In this document: positions 23,472-34,529 of the stretch, piece by piece
Numbering within the stretch: the stretch's first letter is position 1
Layout of the letters: each line of letters begins with the position of its first letter
DNA from: Prunus persica
Taxonomy: Eukaryota > Streptophyta > Magnoliopsida > Rosales > Rosaceae
Assembly (NCBI RefSeq): GCF_000346465.2
Contig: NC_034014.1
Location: 14,337,892-14,401,891 of the forward strand
Reading direction: 5' to 3'
DNA: 64,000 bases
Position numbers and translations under genes: made by a program
Notes under the pieces: model-generated
Database searches by the model: none
Seen by the model: the letters and a program-made list of their open reading frames with translations, nothing else
Told to the model about the DNA's origin: nothing

Positions 23472-24215
23472 TCACGACGGTTGTTTGTAAATAAGAGACG
23501 TAGTAGATTTCAATAACGTCGTCTTCTCATGTATTTAAAGACGTCATATTTTTTCTTGTCGTGAAAATTATATTTAACGGCGTAGTGTTTTAGTTGTCGT
23601 CGTTGTATGTCTATCTTGCGGCCTTGTTCTTTTAATATGTGTCATATTTTTCCTTTTTAACGACGGTGATTTGTTTGAGTTGGTCGTCTATTCTCATCCT
23701 CGACTATTTTTTAGAACTTTAGCAGACTAAACACGTCTGTTTTTATTTGTTTTCGACGTTGTTGTATTTAACAACGTCTAATATTTATCGTCGTTGTTTG
23801 TTTCTGAAAATAGGACGTATAAATTTTGTAATACGACTCTCATATATTTGTAACCGACGTTGTTTCGTTGTTCAACGTCTACTCTATAAATACATACGTC
23901 GTAAATAATGACACTGACAACTATTTCCACGTCATCTTTTATAGAAAAATCGAAGTGGAAAATTTATTTTACGACGGCTCTTTTTATATAGGCGACGTAG
24001 TAGGTATAAATAACGTCGTCTTCTAATGTATTTAAAGACGTCATATTTTTTATTGTCGTGAAAATGATATTTAACGGCGTTTTATTTTAATTTTCGTCGT
24101 TGTATGTCTATCTTGCGGCCTTGTTCTGTTAATATGTGTCATATTTTTCCTTTTTAACGACGGTTTTTTTAGAGAGTTGGTCGTCTATTCTCATCCTCGA
24201 CTACTTTTCTAGATC
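23472..24215 (+). repeat. Direct repeat, about 250-bp units spaced about 500 bp, in the 3' end of element 2
   Basis: 23500-23725 and 23998-24220 share long near-identical runs (e.g. ctatcttgcggccttgttct, taaagacgtcatattttt) with small indels. The units are composed of CGTCG motifs and lie in the subterminal region. This shows growth of the motif array by segmental duplication. Confidence 0.8.
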
Positions 24216-24391
24216 TTTTGCAGTTCAAAGACGTCGTTTTGTATTTGTTGATGACGTTGTATATTGTAACAACGACGGTGATTTAGCGTCGTGGTTTATG
24301 AGGGAAAAGATGACGGTGGATTCCACGACCATTGAAAAACCGAATACACGACGGTGATTTACCGTCGTCTTTTTGCTTTTTTGTAGTAGTG

Positions 24392-26106
24392 AAGGTTGTT
24401 ATTGTGGAGGAGATGACTCTACAAAGTGTTTTTGACATCCTGGACAAAGCTTCGAAGTCCACATAATAGAGTGAGAGATGAATTTGATCCTTGAATGAGA
24501 CGTGAAGCTTCATTGTACTGTAGCAGCTAACCGAGTCACTTGTGTTTTTGGAAATTGTCTTGTTGATGTTCCAGGTACTTCAAAACTTTGACTACTTGTT
24601 TGTAAATGCATATTTTAATACCCTTGTACCACAGCGAGTACATTACATTATATGAATTATGAGTTGTGTTCATACTTGTATTTCTTGCCCTTGTAACAGA
24701 TGTTCTATCTTTTCCTTTGTCTCGTAAACAAGCATGAATGCAGTGCCCTTAGCCTCTTATTTCTATAATATTTGGAAACTTAAGTTTCCTCCTGAAATGA
24801 TAAAATCTAGGTTTTGCATTGTCATTCCTTTTGAAAAAAACTTAAAAATCGGGCACGTTTGCTCATCATCAGTCTATTCTGGATATTCCCTCGGTAATAC
24901 TGATCCAGAAAGTCTCTCCTAACTTTTCGTGATTGTACTTTTTCTCAACAGGTAAGGCACATTCTTACGTTCCCCACCTTAGTTAATATAAATTTAGTAC
25001 AGTGGATCTGTTCTTATTGGTCCTCTTTAGCTCCATTTTATTTTGGAAAAAAAAATATAGTTGAACTGGTGTGAAAAAACGATAACATTCTTCTTGTACA
25101 AGAATTGTGTGGAAACCACATAGTCTAGATTGTTTTAATCTAAATGTTGAGGCATGTTTGTAGTCTGGTCATACTGCTACTGATTTGTTATTCGTAACGA
25201 CTCAAGGATTTATTTATTTATTTATTATTTATATTTATTTTGGGGTAACAAGAGTGGACTCAAGGAACGTTTGAGTAGCAGGTTCCATTAGTATAACCTA
25301 TGCGATGGTTTTGGAACTAGAAGCCATCGGTACGAAGGAAGGACTTCTACAGGCTAAACTAATCAATAGCCATCTTGAATGAGATTGTAAAGTTTCTTTT
25401 GTGATGATGCCTTAGCTGATCTTCTTCCGTGAAAATTACGTGGTAGGGTATTAGAGAACAATTCCAAAGTGCCTCGTCCGTCTGCATCATCTTCATAAAA
25501 TCTAGGGTTTTCTGCAGTTTTGCCCCTTAACTATTTTCATATTGTCAATTTAGTTTCTTAATAAGCTTTTCGGTAAATTAAGAACTCCAACTATTTTAAA
25601 ATCACCGATTGAGGGCCTACAGTCAGATTCTTAAGAACACCGTCCACTTTTCTGTTAGATTAAGGCCAAATTCGTAATTTTGCTGAAAATTAAGATTAAT
25701 CCAAATTAGAAGTGGTGTTATGCGACGACGTCGAGGGCTAGGGCTAAGTTGTGTCGAAGAGAAGCTAAGAAAGGAAGAGGTCGTGGCTGCTTTATGGTTG
25801 CTCTCGAATCCTAAAGCAATGGAGATTCCGGATCTAATCCTTTCTTGGCTTGCCTAATCCCAACACAAAGGTTAACAATGGAGGAAAAATGGATTTTCTT
25901 TATGCTGGCTTGCGAAAGATGCTGGCTTTTCTTGATTTTCAAACCCAACAGCCTCCATAGACCCCTAATCCAAAGCATAAGGCTCGTTTTCAACTGGTCT
26001 TAGCCTAATCTTGAGACCTCATCAGTTTTTGGGTTCTCCATGAATAGGATAGAAGCCACCGAATTCGGGGAGTGGAGTGGAGAGATTTGGGCAGCTGGGT
26101 CTGGTA
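24392..26106 (+). repeat. Host flank copy A, right part
   Basis: It is paralogous, inverted, to B (36930-35174), C (49465-47945) and part of D (54545-54368). It starts with the rest of the exon-like frame broken by element 2 ([18 protein letters not shown], stop at about 24463). Minus-strand reading 25993-25811 is a frame kept in all four copies, but with no recognisable domain. Interrupted by the copia element at 26107. Confidence 0.75.
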
Positions 26107-26436
26107 TGTTGAAATGTAAGTGGTGAGCTGATAGAAATGTAATTAGGCCTATAAAGCTAAATGGTGTATTCACTTAGTCACTGAAATTAACAAATGTTAG
26201 GCATTAGTAACGTAAAGTTGTGATAGCCACGTGTAATGGTCCTAGAGAGCAGTTTTGGATGTAAAGGCTGTGATTCTCAGTGATGTAAGAGAATTCAGCT
26301 TTTCTCTCTTACGGTTACATAGCTCACACTGAGCTTGCTCATTTGGTAAGAGAGCATGAAATAGAAAATACAGACACGATTTGATTCTCTCTGTATTCTC
26401 TCTGCTCTCCTCACTATTCTTCACAAAACTCTAACA
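26107..26436 (+). repeat. 5' LTR of the copia element
   Basis: It is 330 bp, nearly identical to 30555-30881 and to the solo or remnant LTRs at 47616-47944 and 54041-54367 on the minus strand. Confidence 0.95.
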
Positions 26437-26449
26437 TGGTATCAGAGCC
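26437..26449 (+). promoter_or_regulatory. Primer binding site (tRNA-iMet type)
   Basis: TGGTATCAGAGCC directly follows the 5' LTR and is complementary to the 3' end of plant initiator methionine tRNA, where reverse transcription starts. Confidence 0.9.
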
Positions 26450-26550
26450 AGGTTGGATCGTTTAGATCTGGGCGTAATCTGTGAAGGTCATTGAGCTCAA
26501 TCGAAGCTCGGCTAAGCATTTGAGAAGAGAAATTGATTGATTCGGACCAA

Positions 26551-29500
26551 AAGATGTCTGGGTCTGGAGGCTCGGAGGTGAGGACTCCAATTTTCTCCAG
26601 TGAGAACTACGAATTCTGGAGGATTAAGATGGTAACAATCTTCAAATCTCTTGGGCTATGGAGTCTGGTAGAAAAGGGGATTCCAACCCCTGATTCGAAG
26701 AAGACAAAGAAGGGTGAAGATTCGTCGGAAGAAGAAGCTGATGCAGAGATGATTGTTATGCTCATGAAGGACGTGAAGGCTCTGGGCATTATACAAAACG
26801 CAGTTTCTGACCAGATCTTTTCGTAGATTGCCAAGGCCGAATCAGCTAAAATGGCATGGAATCTACTCTACAATGAGTACCACGGTGGTGATCAGGTCAG
26901 ATCTGTAAAACTTCAGAATCTTATACGAGAATTTGAGTATACGAGAATGCGTGAAGGTGAACAACTATCTACATATCTTACTCGATTAAATGAATTGATA
27001 AATAAAATGAAAACGTTTGGAGAAGTGTTATCAAACGAGAGGTTGGTTCAAAAGGTGTTAATCAGCCTTAATAAAGTGTATGACCTCATCTGCTTGGTGA
27101 TTGAAAATACAAAGAGTTTGGAAACTATTGAATTGCAGGAGGTTATTGCAATACTGAAGAGCCAAGAGCAACGTTTTGACATGCATTGTGTGGACACAGC
27201 TGAGAAGGCATTTGGCTCTTTCTTAGTCAATACAAAAGGGCAGAACAAGAATAGTACACAAATTGGTTCTACTAAGTCTAAGAACAATTGGAAGCCTAAC
27301 AACAAACCATGGGAGTCTAGACTTAAGCCACAACAAGTTGGAGCTGCACAGAGCTCAAATGGATCACAATATGTGCATCAAGATGAAGTGAAGCCTCAAT
27401 GCAAAGTATGCTCTAAATTTCATTTTGGAGAATGTCGATATAAGGGTCAATCTAAGTGCTATAAGTGTGATAGATTTTGGACATTGGGCTAGGGACTGTA
27501 CTGCAAACAAAGGAGTCCAGAAAGCAAATAATGCAAGCCAAGTAGAAGTAAGAGGAGATTTGTTTTATGCAACCTGTGCAATTTCAGATAAGAGTGCAAA
27601 TGGGGAGTGGTATGTAGACAGTGGTTGCATTAACCATATGATTGGGAACAAGAAGCTGTTAATTGACATAAATACTAGTGTAACAAGAAAGGTGCAAATG
27701 CCATCAGGGGAGATTGTAAGTATAGCTGGTATAGGTACCTTAGTATTTGACACAAACCCTGGTACAAAGTATATCAGAGAAGTCATGTATTTGCCTGGTT
27801 TGAAAGAAAATCTGTTGAGTGTAGGCCAAATGGATGAACATGGTTATCATTTGGTTTTTGGAAGCAACATGTGCAGTATCTATGATGGTTCTTCACTGGA
27901 GAATCTCATCATGAAGGTGGCAATGAGGAAGAATAGGTGTTATCCATTGTCATTATCCTCAAATGACTATGTTGCCCTGAGGGCCAGTGTATCTAATTCT
28001 ACCTGGTTTTGGCATAGAAGGATAGGACATTTGCATCTGACAGGAGTACATCTGCTTAAGGAGAAAGAGATGGTACATGGTTTGCCACAATTGGAGGATG
28101 TAAATGAAGTGTGTGGAGGCTGTCAACTGGGAAAGCAACACAGAGAGTGGTTTCCAAAGGATCAAGCATGGAGAGCAAGTAACACCACTTGAGCTAATAC
28201 ACATGGACTTGTGTGGACCAATGCAAAATGAGTCTTTAACAGGTAATAAATACTTTATGCTGCTCATAGATGATTATACAAGGATGACTTGGGTCTATTT
28301 TTTGAGATACAAATCTGATGCACTAAGCTGTTTTCGAAAATTCAAGTCTATGGTAGAGTTGTAGTGTGGTTTTCAAAAGAAATGTTTAAGAAGTGATAAA
28401 GGGGGTGAGTTCACATCTAGTGAATTCAATAAACTATGTGAAGATGCAGGAATTCAAAGATAGTTCTCCATGGCTTACACACCCCAACATAATGGAGTGG
28501 TAGAGAGAAAGAATAGGATAGTGGTAGAGATGTCTAAGGCTATGCTACATGACAAGGAGTTGCCCTATTACTTATGGGCAGAAGCTAAACACACTGCAGT
28601 GTATATTTTGAACAGATGTCCTACTAAGGCTCTTAGAGACAAGACTCCTTTTGACACTTATAGTACAAGAAAACCAGGTGTTGCTCATTTGAAAGTGTTT
28701 GGCAGTGTGTGTTCTGTGCATAAACCAGATGAAGGTAGACATAAATTGGATGCCAAAAGCACAAGGGGAGTATTTGTTGGATATGCAACATGTGAGAAGG
28801 GTATAGAGTGTTTGATCCTGTCACTAGAAAACTGCTACTGTCAAGAGATGTTGTATTTGATGAAGGAGCAACCTGGAATTGGAAGGAAGTGACTGAAAAC
28901 TCTGTGGTTATGGTGAACTATGAAGTGCAGCCTAGGAATTCTCAAGCAGAATCGTTTGAAACACCCGTAGGAAATCAGAATTCTAGTTTCATATCTAGAA
29001 ACTCAGTCTCCCATGAAGAATCAAGCAAAACAAGCAGCAGAATGGAAGACACTCAGAATTTTGATCATACTCCATTGAAATGGAGGAAATTGGGTTGAAC
29101 ATGATAGAAAAGAATGCTACATGGGAACTTGTTGACAGAGCAATGGATAAATTAGTGATTGGAGTTAAATGGGTGTTTAAAACTAAGATAAATCTGGATG
29201 GTTCAGTGCAGAAGAATAAGGCGAGACTAGTGGCTAAAGGATACTCTCAGAAACCAAGGGTAGACTACAATGAAACATTTGCACCAGTGGCTAGATTAGA
29301 CACAATCCGAACTCTGATTGCACTAGCAGCACAGAAGAGTTGGTAGCTGTATCAATTAGATGTTAAGTCAGCTTTTCTAAATGGTATCTTAGAAGAAGAA
29401 GTGTATGTAGATCAGCCAGAGGGATTTGTGGTGAAGGGGAGTGAAAGCTAGGTTTACACGCTGCACAAAGCTCTATATGGTTTGAAACAGGTGCCAAGAG

Positions 29501-30530
29501 CTTGGTATAGTGAAATTGATGGTTATTTTGCTGAGTGTGGTTTCACAAAGAGTCAAAGTGAGGCTACTCTTTATATCAAGACTAGAGGTGAAGCAAGCAT
29601 CTTGATAGTGTCTATTTATGTAGATGATATAGTCTACACTGGAAATGATCAAGAAATGTTAAAAGAATTCAAGAAGGACATGAAGGAAAAATATGAAATG
29701 ACTGATCTTGGACTTTTGCATCACTTCTTGGGAATGGGAGTAATTCAAACACCAACTAGCATATTCATTCATCAAAAGAAATATGCAACAACTCTGTTAA
29801 GCATATTTGGCTTGAATGAGTGTAAGCCAGTATCTATTCCACTAGTCACCTCAGAGAAACTAAGTAAGGATGATGGGAGTGGCTTGGCAAGTGAAGAGAA
29901 GTCTGCTGTATCTCACAGCCACTAGACTTGACATTATGTTTGCAGCTAGTTTGCTTGAAAATTCATGCATTGTCCCACTAGCAAACATCTTGGAACAACA
30001 AAACGTGTTCTTAGATATGTAAAAGGAACTCTAGATTATGGTCTGGAGTATGAGAATGGAAAAGAGGCAGTTCTATTTGGCAATTGTGACAGCGATTGGA
30101 GTGGTTCAGTGGATAATAGCAAGAGCACTTCTGGATATGCCTTTTGTTTTGGCAGTGGAGTGTTTGCTTGGGCTTCAGTCAAGCAAAACTATGTTGCACT
30201 CTCTACTGCAGAAGCAGAATACATTAGTGCCTCTGAAGCAACAACACAAGCTATTTGGTTGAGATTTGTCCTAGAAAACTTTGGAGAACTTCAAACGGAA
30301 GCTACACCTCCGCAATGTGACAACATTTCAGCTATTGCCATTACAAAGAACTCAGTGTTTCATCAAAAAACCAAGCATATTGATCGGAGGTATCATTTTA
30401 TTAAAGATGCTTTGCAAGAAGGAACTGTGGACTTGATTTATTGCCCTACAAATTAGCAGTTAGCAGATATTTTTACAAAGGCTTTGGCTAAGGATCGTTT
30501 ATGCTATCTCAGAGAAATGCTTGGTGTAAA
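26551..30530 (+). pseudogene. Copia gag-pol polyprotein (degenerate)
   Basis: Gag (26551-27490) contains FSSENYEFWRIKM and a zinc knuckle CYKCDRF..HWARDC that is split by a frameshift near 27475. The protease motif WYVDSG is at 27610. The GAG-pre-integrase region is WFWHRRIGHLHL. Integrase has its acidic residues in HMDLCGP, RSDKGGEF and VVERKNR. The RT (RVT_2) carries [32 protein letters not shown] and the YVDD active site at about 29620. RNase H includes SKSTSGYAF and STAEAEYIS, and the end of the frame is HIDRRYHFIKD..QLADIFTKAL. Breaks: TAG at 26824, frameshifts near 27475 and 28150, TAG in integrase at 28362 and 28460, TAG in RT at 29344 and 29448, and a frame break near 29925. It cannot make an intact polyprotein. 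Confidence 0.93.
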
Positions 30531-30554
30531 ATCAGCTCACAACTTAAAGGGGAG

Positions 30555-30881
30555 TGTTGAAATGTAAGTGGTGAGCTGATAGAAATGTAATTAGGCCTAT
30601 TAAGCTAAATGGTGTATTCACTTAGTCACTGAAATTGACAAGTGTTAGGCATTAGTACTGTAAAGTTGTGATAGCCACGTGTAATGCTCCTAGAGAGCAG
30701 TTTTGGATGTAAGGCTGTGATTCTAAGTGATGTAAGAGAATTCAGCGATTCTCTCTACGGTTACATAGCTCACACTGAGCTTGCTCATTTGGTAAGAGAG
30801 CATGAAATAGAAAATACACACACGATTTGATTCTCTCAGTATTCTCTCTGCTCTCCTCACTATTCTTCACAAAACTCTAAC
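30555..30881 (+). repeat. 3' LTR of the copia element
   Basis: This second LTR copy follows the polypurine tract. A handful of substitutions and small indels against the 5' LTR are visible by eye, so insertion is not very recent. Confidence 0.95.
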
Positions 30882-30885
30882 TTGG

Positions 30886-31018
30886 GAGCAGGGGAAAGGG
30901 AGGGTGGGGACAGAGAGATCAAAGGTGGAGGGTGGGGGAGATGGAAGAGGAAGGAAGGGAAGGGGAGGAAGAGAGGGGAGACGGAAGGGGAAGGATGGGG
31001 GAGGGAAGGGGGAGGTCG
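30886..31018 (+). repeat. Homopurine (G/A) tract
   Basis: About 130 bases are almost only G and A, with repeated ggaagggg and ggtgggg units. The same tract, as C/T, occurs in the inverted copies at 35000-35170, 47477-47575 and 53905-54035. It lies between the kinase promoter region and the site hit by the copia element. Confidence 0.8.
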
Positions 31019-32153
31019 AGGTTGATTGATTTTATTTATTTTTTGAAAAATTTAAATGTTTAATTTTAGGTAGGTAAGGTTTTTTTAAAAAATTTTTAAA
31101 ATTTTTTAAAATGACAAATTTACCCTTAATTTTGATGAAATTTTGGATGGAATTTGAAAAAATTGGCGATTTAAAACAATTGGAGTCCTTAATTTATCGA
31201 AAAATTTGTTAAGGAGTTAAATTAACAATATACAAATAGTTCAAGGTGCAAAACTGTAAAAAATCCTAAAATCAAAGAAGAAAAATGCACCTGAAGAAAA
31301 CGACTTGACTAGTTTTCCTTACATCTGATTGGAAAAGTCTACAAAGTCAAGTTCACAAATTCTGGGACAAATTTAGGAGAAAGTTAAACAATCTGACGAT
31401 AAAGTTAACTAGCCTCTCTGCACGTGCTTCCGCGCATGCGAGAGGTTTTTTTTAAAAAAAATTTAAATTTATTTTAAAATTAAAAAAGATAATGGATATT
31501 TGTGTTCCATAAAAATATGACCCATTATCTGAATTTTCTTTTAATTTTAATTTTTTTAATACGAAAAATTGTGAATTTATCATATTATCCTCATTTAATT
31601 AATAATTTCAATTCTTAATGTTTGCATTAACCAAGGGCATTTTCTGGTATTTTGAATGTTTCACCATTCTTTGCCTTTTGCTTTATATATATAGATAAAC
31701 AATTTGAACAAAAAATTTAATGGAAAATTTGGTGCATCTTTTGGACACGTAACTGATGTCAATTTGCTGACTTAATTATAAAATTAATTCTTCAGATCAT
31801 AATATGAAATCAATTTGCTGACGATAAAGTTCTGAAAATTCATGTTAACAACGAAATCTCAGTCTCTGTCTAGGTATTACATCACTTTCGACAGAGAGAG
31901 AAGAAACACAGAGAGAGATTACATGGACTGGGACTTATTGTATCTCTCCTTTGAATCTTCTTATGGTACGAATTCATTTACACCACAGAGAGAGAAGAAA
32001 CACGTACGAATTCATTTACACCATCCACCTTAAATTAAACAGAAATTCAGAATTAGAACTTCATACTGCATTGGAACCGATTTTCTGGAGTGCTGCAGAA
32101 GGAAAAAAAAAAAGAACAAAGAGGAAGACAAGTCACAGTGAGATCATTTTTCG

Positions 32154-32764
32154 ATGGCTTGCATGGCATGCCTTCTTCTTGCCTTGACATTTGTTGCTGC
32201 TGAAGCACAACAGATGCAGTCAAATATAAGCCGAGGCTCTTCTTTAACACCAACCACCAACACCACATGGCTGTCACGTTCTGGTCTATATGCCTTTGGA
32301 TTTTACAGGCAAGGCAATGGCTATGCTGTTGGGATATTTCTTGCTGGAATTTCCCAAAAGACAGTCGTGTGGACTGCGAATCGAGATGAACCACCAGTCT
32401 CCAACAATGCCACCTTGCTCTTCACTGGTGACGGCCTTGCCTTGCCAACAGCAGAAGGCCAAAATTACTTGGTAAAATCTTCTGGCTCTTCTTCTTATGC
32501 TTCCATGCTCGATTCCGGTAATTTCGTGCTGTACAACTCTGGTCGGGAAATAGTATGGCAGAGCTTTGATCATCCAACCGACACCCTTTTGCCTGGTCAA
32601 TGCCTTTTATCAGGAAACGAACTTTTCTCTGCGAATTCAGAAGCTGATCACTCAACGGGGATTTTCCGTCTCAAAATGCAAAATGATGGAAACCTTGTTC
32701 AGTACCCTGTAGCAGCGGCGGACACCAGTATTTATGCTTTTTATTCATCTTCCACTGGTGGCGT
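32154..32764 (+). pseudogene. S-domain (G-type lectin) receptor kinase, N-terminal fragment (RLK copy 1)
   Basis: MACMACLLLALTFVAAEAQQ is a signal peptide. A B-lectin domain follows (PF01453; LYAFGFYRQGNGYAVGIFL, VVWTANRDEPPVS, LDSGNFVLYNSGREIVWQSF, HPTDTLLPG). It is nearly identical to the start of RLK copy 2, which identifies it as a LECRK3-like extracellular domain. The frame ends after YAFYSSST, where the sequence changes to a repeat of the 'GTTCCCACGAAGA' type. No SLG/EGF, PAN, membrane or kinase part follows, so it is a truncated duplicate. Its upstream region (31020-32153) matches those of copies 2 and 3. Confidence 0.9.
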
Positions 32765-34437
32765 GTTGTGAAATTTTTGCAAGCGCACAATCTGTACAAG
32801 TAATATAGAAATAAGTAGAGTGTCGTTCCCACGAAGACTGTAATTTCCTATTAACTACCAATTATGATTAATGCATAAGTCTATTTGAACAGTTGATTAA
32901 GAAAATTGATTAATTTTAAAAAAACTAAAACAATTATGAAAAATAACAATTTAATTAACGATAGAAAATTAAGATGATGAGACACTAGAGCATCCGACTT
33001 CACCATAACCAATTCTACTTAATTCTTATAGCCAATTAACCCTAATTATTATCCATGTTGACAGTTGGTTTCTCCTAATTCATTCGATATCCCCTCTCGG
33101 GCTCAACCAAAAGTATTCTCAATTAACAACTCATTCTCTCTCGAGCAACGGATTTAGAAAACTAAGAACCCATTAAGTTCTATGAGAACCTACAAGAAAA
33201 CTGCATGAGTCATGTTAGTCCCTCTCGGGCACTCATTCAAGTCATGGTATTTGTTACAAGAAGCAAACACCAAACATCTCCTCTCGGTCTCCGCTTGGAT
33301 CATCAATTAAATATTAGCTAGATATTTAAATCATTAAGAACAGTAACAAATACTCAACATGAGATAATAAGCAGAAATTAATATAACGATAGAAATTAAG
33401 TATTCAAGGTTAGGCTACATCGTAGCCCTAGCGATGGAAATTAGTTCATGACAGAAGAAAATATAAACCAGAGAATTATTGTCATAAAACCAATTTGGCC
33501 GATGGACTTGATCTTCAAAATCTTCACAGGAACACCTTTAAAAGCTCCTCAAATAAAGCAGCAGCAAATTCTTGGCTCTCTCTGATATTTCTCTGGTTGA
33601 CTGAAAGTTGGTGGAAAAATATGGTAGAGAAGACGATGGTGGAAAAAAAGATGATCTGGCTACTAGGTTAAAGCTTTGTATTTATAGGCCAAAGGACTCC
33701 TCCAAAAATAAGGAAGATAATATTTATTTAGGAAGGAAAGGAAAAATAGGAATGTATTAAAAAAACAATACCTATTCTCAAAAGGAAGAGTAACATGCGG
33801 CTTCAAAAGATAGAGGGAATTGGCTTTGGGGTTTTAAGGGAAAAATAGGAAAGTATATCAAGTGTTCAGCCAATACCCATGCTTTGCTCCAAAAGTAGCT
33901 GACGGTGGTGGCTCAACAAAAAAAAAGGTAACCAACAATTGTTTCACAATTGTTAAGCCAGCCTTTTATGTTGGCAATAGTGCAATTCATTCATGTTGCT
34001 TTCTTTCCTTTCAGACCATTTCATTATTTTGTCATCTAGCATCTCTTGCAATTGCTCAAATGATGCAACCACCATTTCAGCAATTCACGATGGGTTCTTC
34101 TTCATGAGAAAGGCAGTGATGTGATGGTAAGCTTCTCTAACTCAATCTTTCTGGCGCTGGTCACTGAGATCAGTTGTGGATATAAATTGACACTTGCACA
34201 CTTGCACAGATGCACTCCAGTTGTTTGATGAAATGACAGAGTGACTTCTTGAGATTTTGTTGAGATGATAATTCCACCCATTTTGATCCCTTAAGCTTCC
34301 AAAATTATAGTTTTTGCTCCAAAGCCTTGCTAAGTATGATTTCCTACAAAATCTCCACCAAGCACATTAAACTAACCAATTTCACATGAAAACAATGCAA
34401 ATAAAGGTAGATTATATATGCAAAATATGAATCTATC
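32765..34437 (-). mobile_element. Probable solo LTR truncating RLK copy 1
   Basis: On the minus strand it starts TGATAGATTCATATTTTGC (34437) and ends near GCAAAAATTTCACAACA (32765), with the 'cttcgtgggaacgacact' sequence common in plant LTRs. It has no coding domains. The right flank is not the rest of the kinase gene and flanking pentamers differ, so this is not a simple insertion. A recombination event probably removed the neighbouring DNA. Confidence 0.5.
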
Positions 34438-34529
34438 AAAGTTCATAAAATGATAAGAAATAAAAGTCCTATGAAAATAAAGGTGTATGGAAGCAAGAGC
34501 TTAAGTCCTAGAAAAGAAATTGTGGAAAA

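Larger units (their letters stand above)
13164..24391 (+). mobile_element. CACTA (En/Spm) element 2, both ends present
   Basis: It starts CACTACTACAAAAAGTG at 13164 and ends TTTTTTGTAGTAGTG at 24391. It is flanked by the 3-bp target duplication AAG (13161-13163 and 24392-24394), the size typical of CACTA elements. Two paralogous host copies (36928-36930 and 54891-54893, minus strand) show the same site with a single AAG and no insertion, which confirms both borders. Contents in order: motif-rich 5' region, RPN6 fragment (14857), Ulp1-type gene (16718-20593), transposase promoter and stub (21720-22679), a gap with foreign sequence, and a motif-rich 3' region with a long direct repeat. Transposase domains are missing, so movement would need a helper. 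Confidence 0.95.
26107..30881 (+). mobile_element. Ty1-copia LTR retrotransposon, full length, mutated
   Basis: The 5' LTR is 26107-26436 (TGTTG...TAACA). The PBS TGGTATCAGAGCC at 26437 fits initiator tRNA-Met. A gag-pol region follows, then a polypurine tract AAGGGGAG at 30547-30554 and the 3' LTR at 30555-30881. The order protease, integrase, RT, RNase H is the copia order. The right junction reads CTAAC/TTGGG without the last LTR base and without the expected 5-bp duplication of TGGTA. The paralogous empty site in copy B (35173/35174) shows the original sequence. Confidence 0.95.

Noticed and set aside
13164..24391. Dense short repeats (CGTCG/ACGACGG) resembling a CRISPR-like or satellite array
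   Set aside because: Units are very short, irregularly spaced, in both orientations and confined to CACTA elements in a plant genome; they fit transposon binding motifs.
25811..25993. Conserved 60-codon frame present in four flank copies as a real gene
   Set aside because: Conservation is explained by duplication; frames differ, no domain and no start context that convinces. Kept only as part of the flank description.
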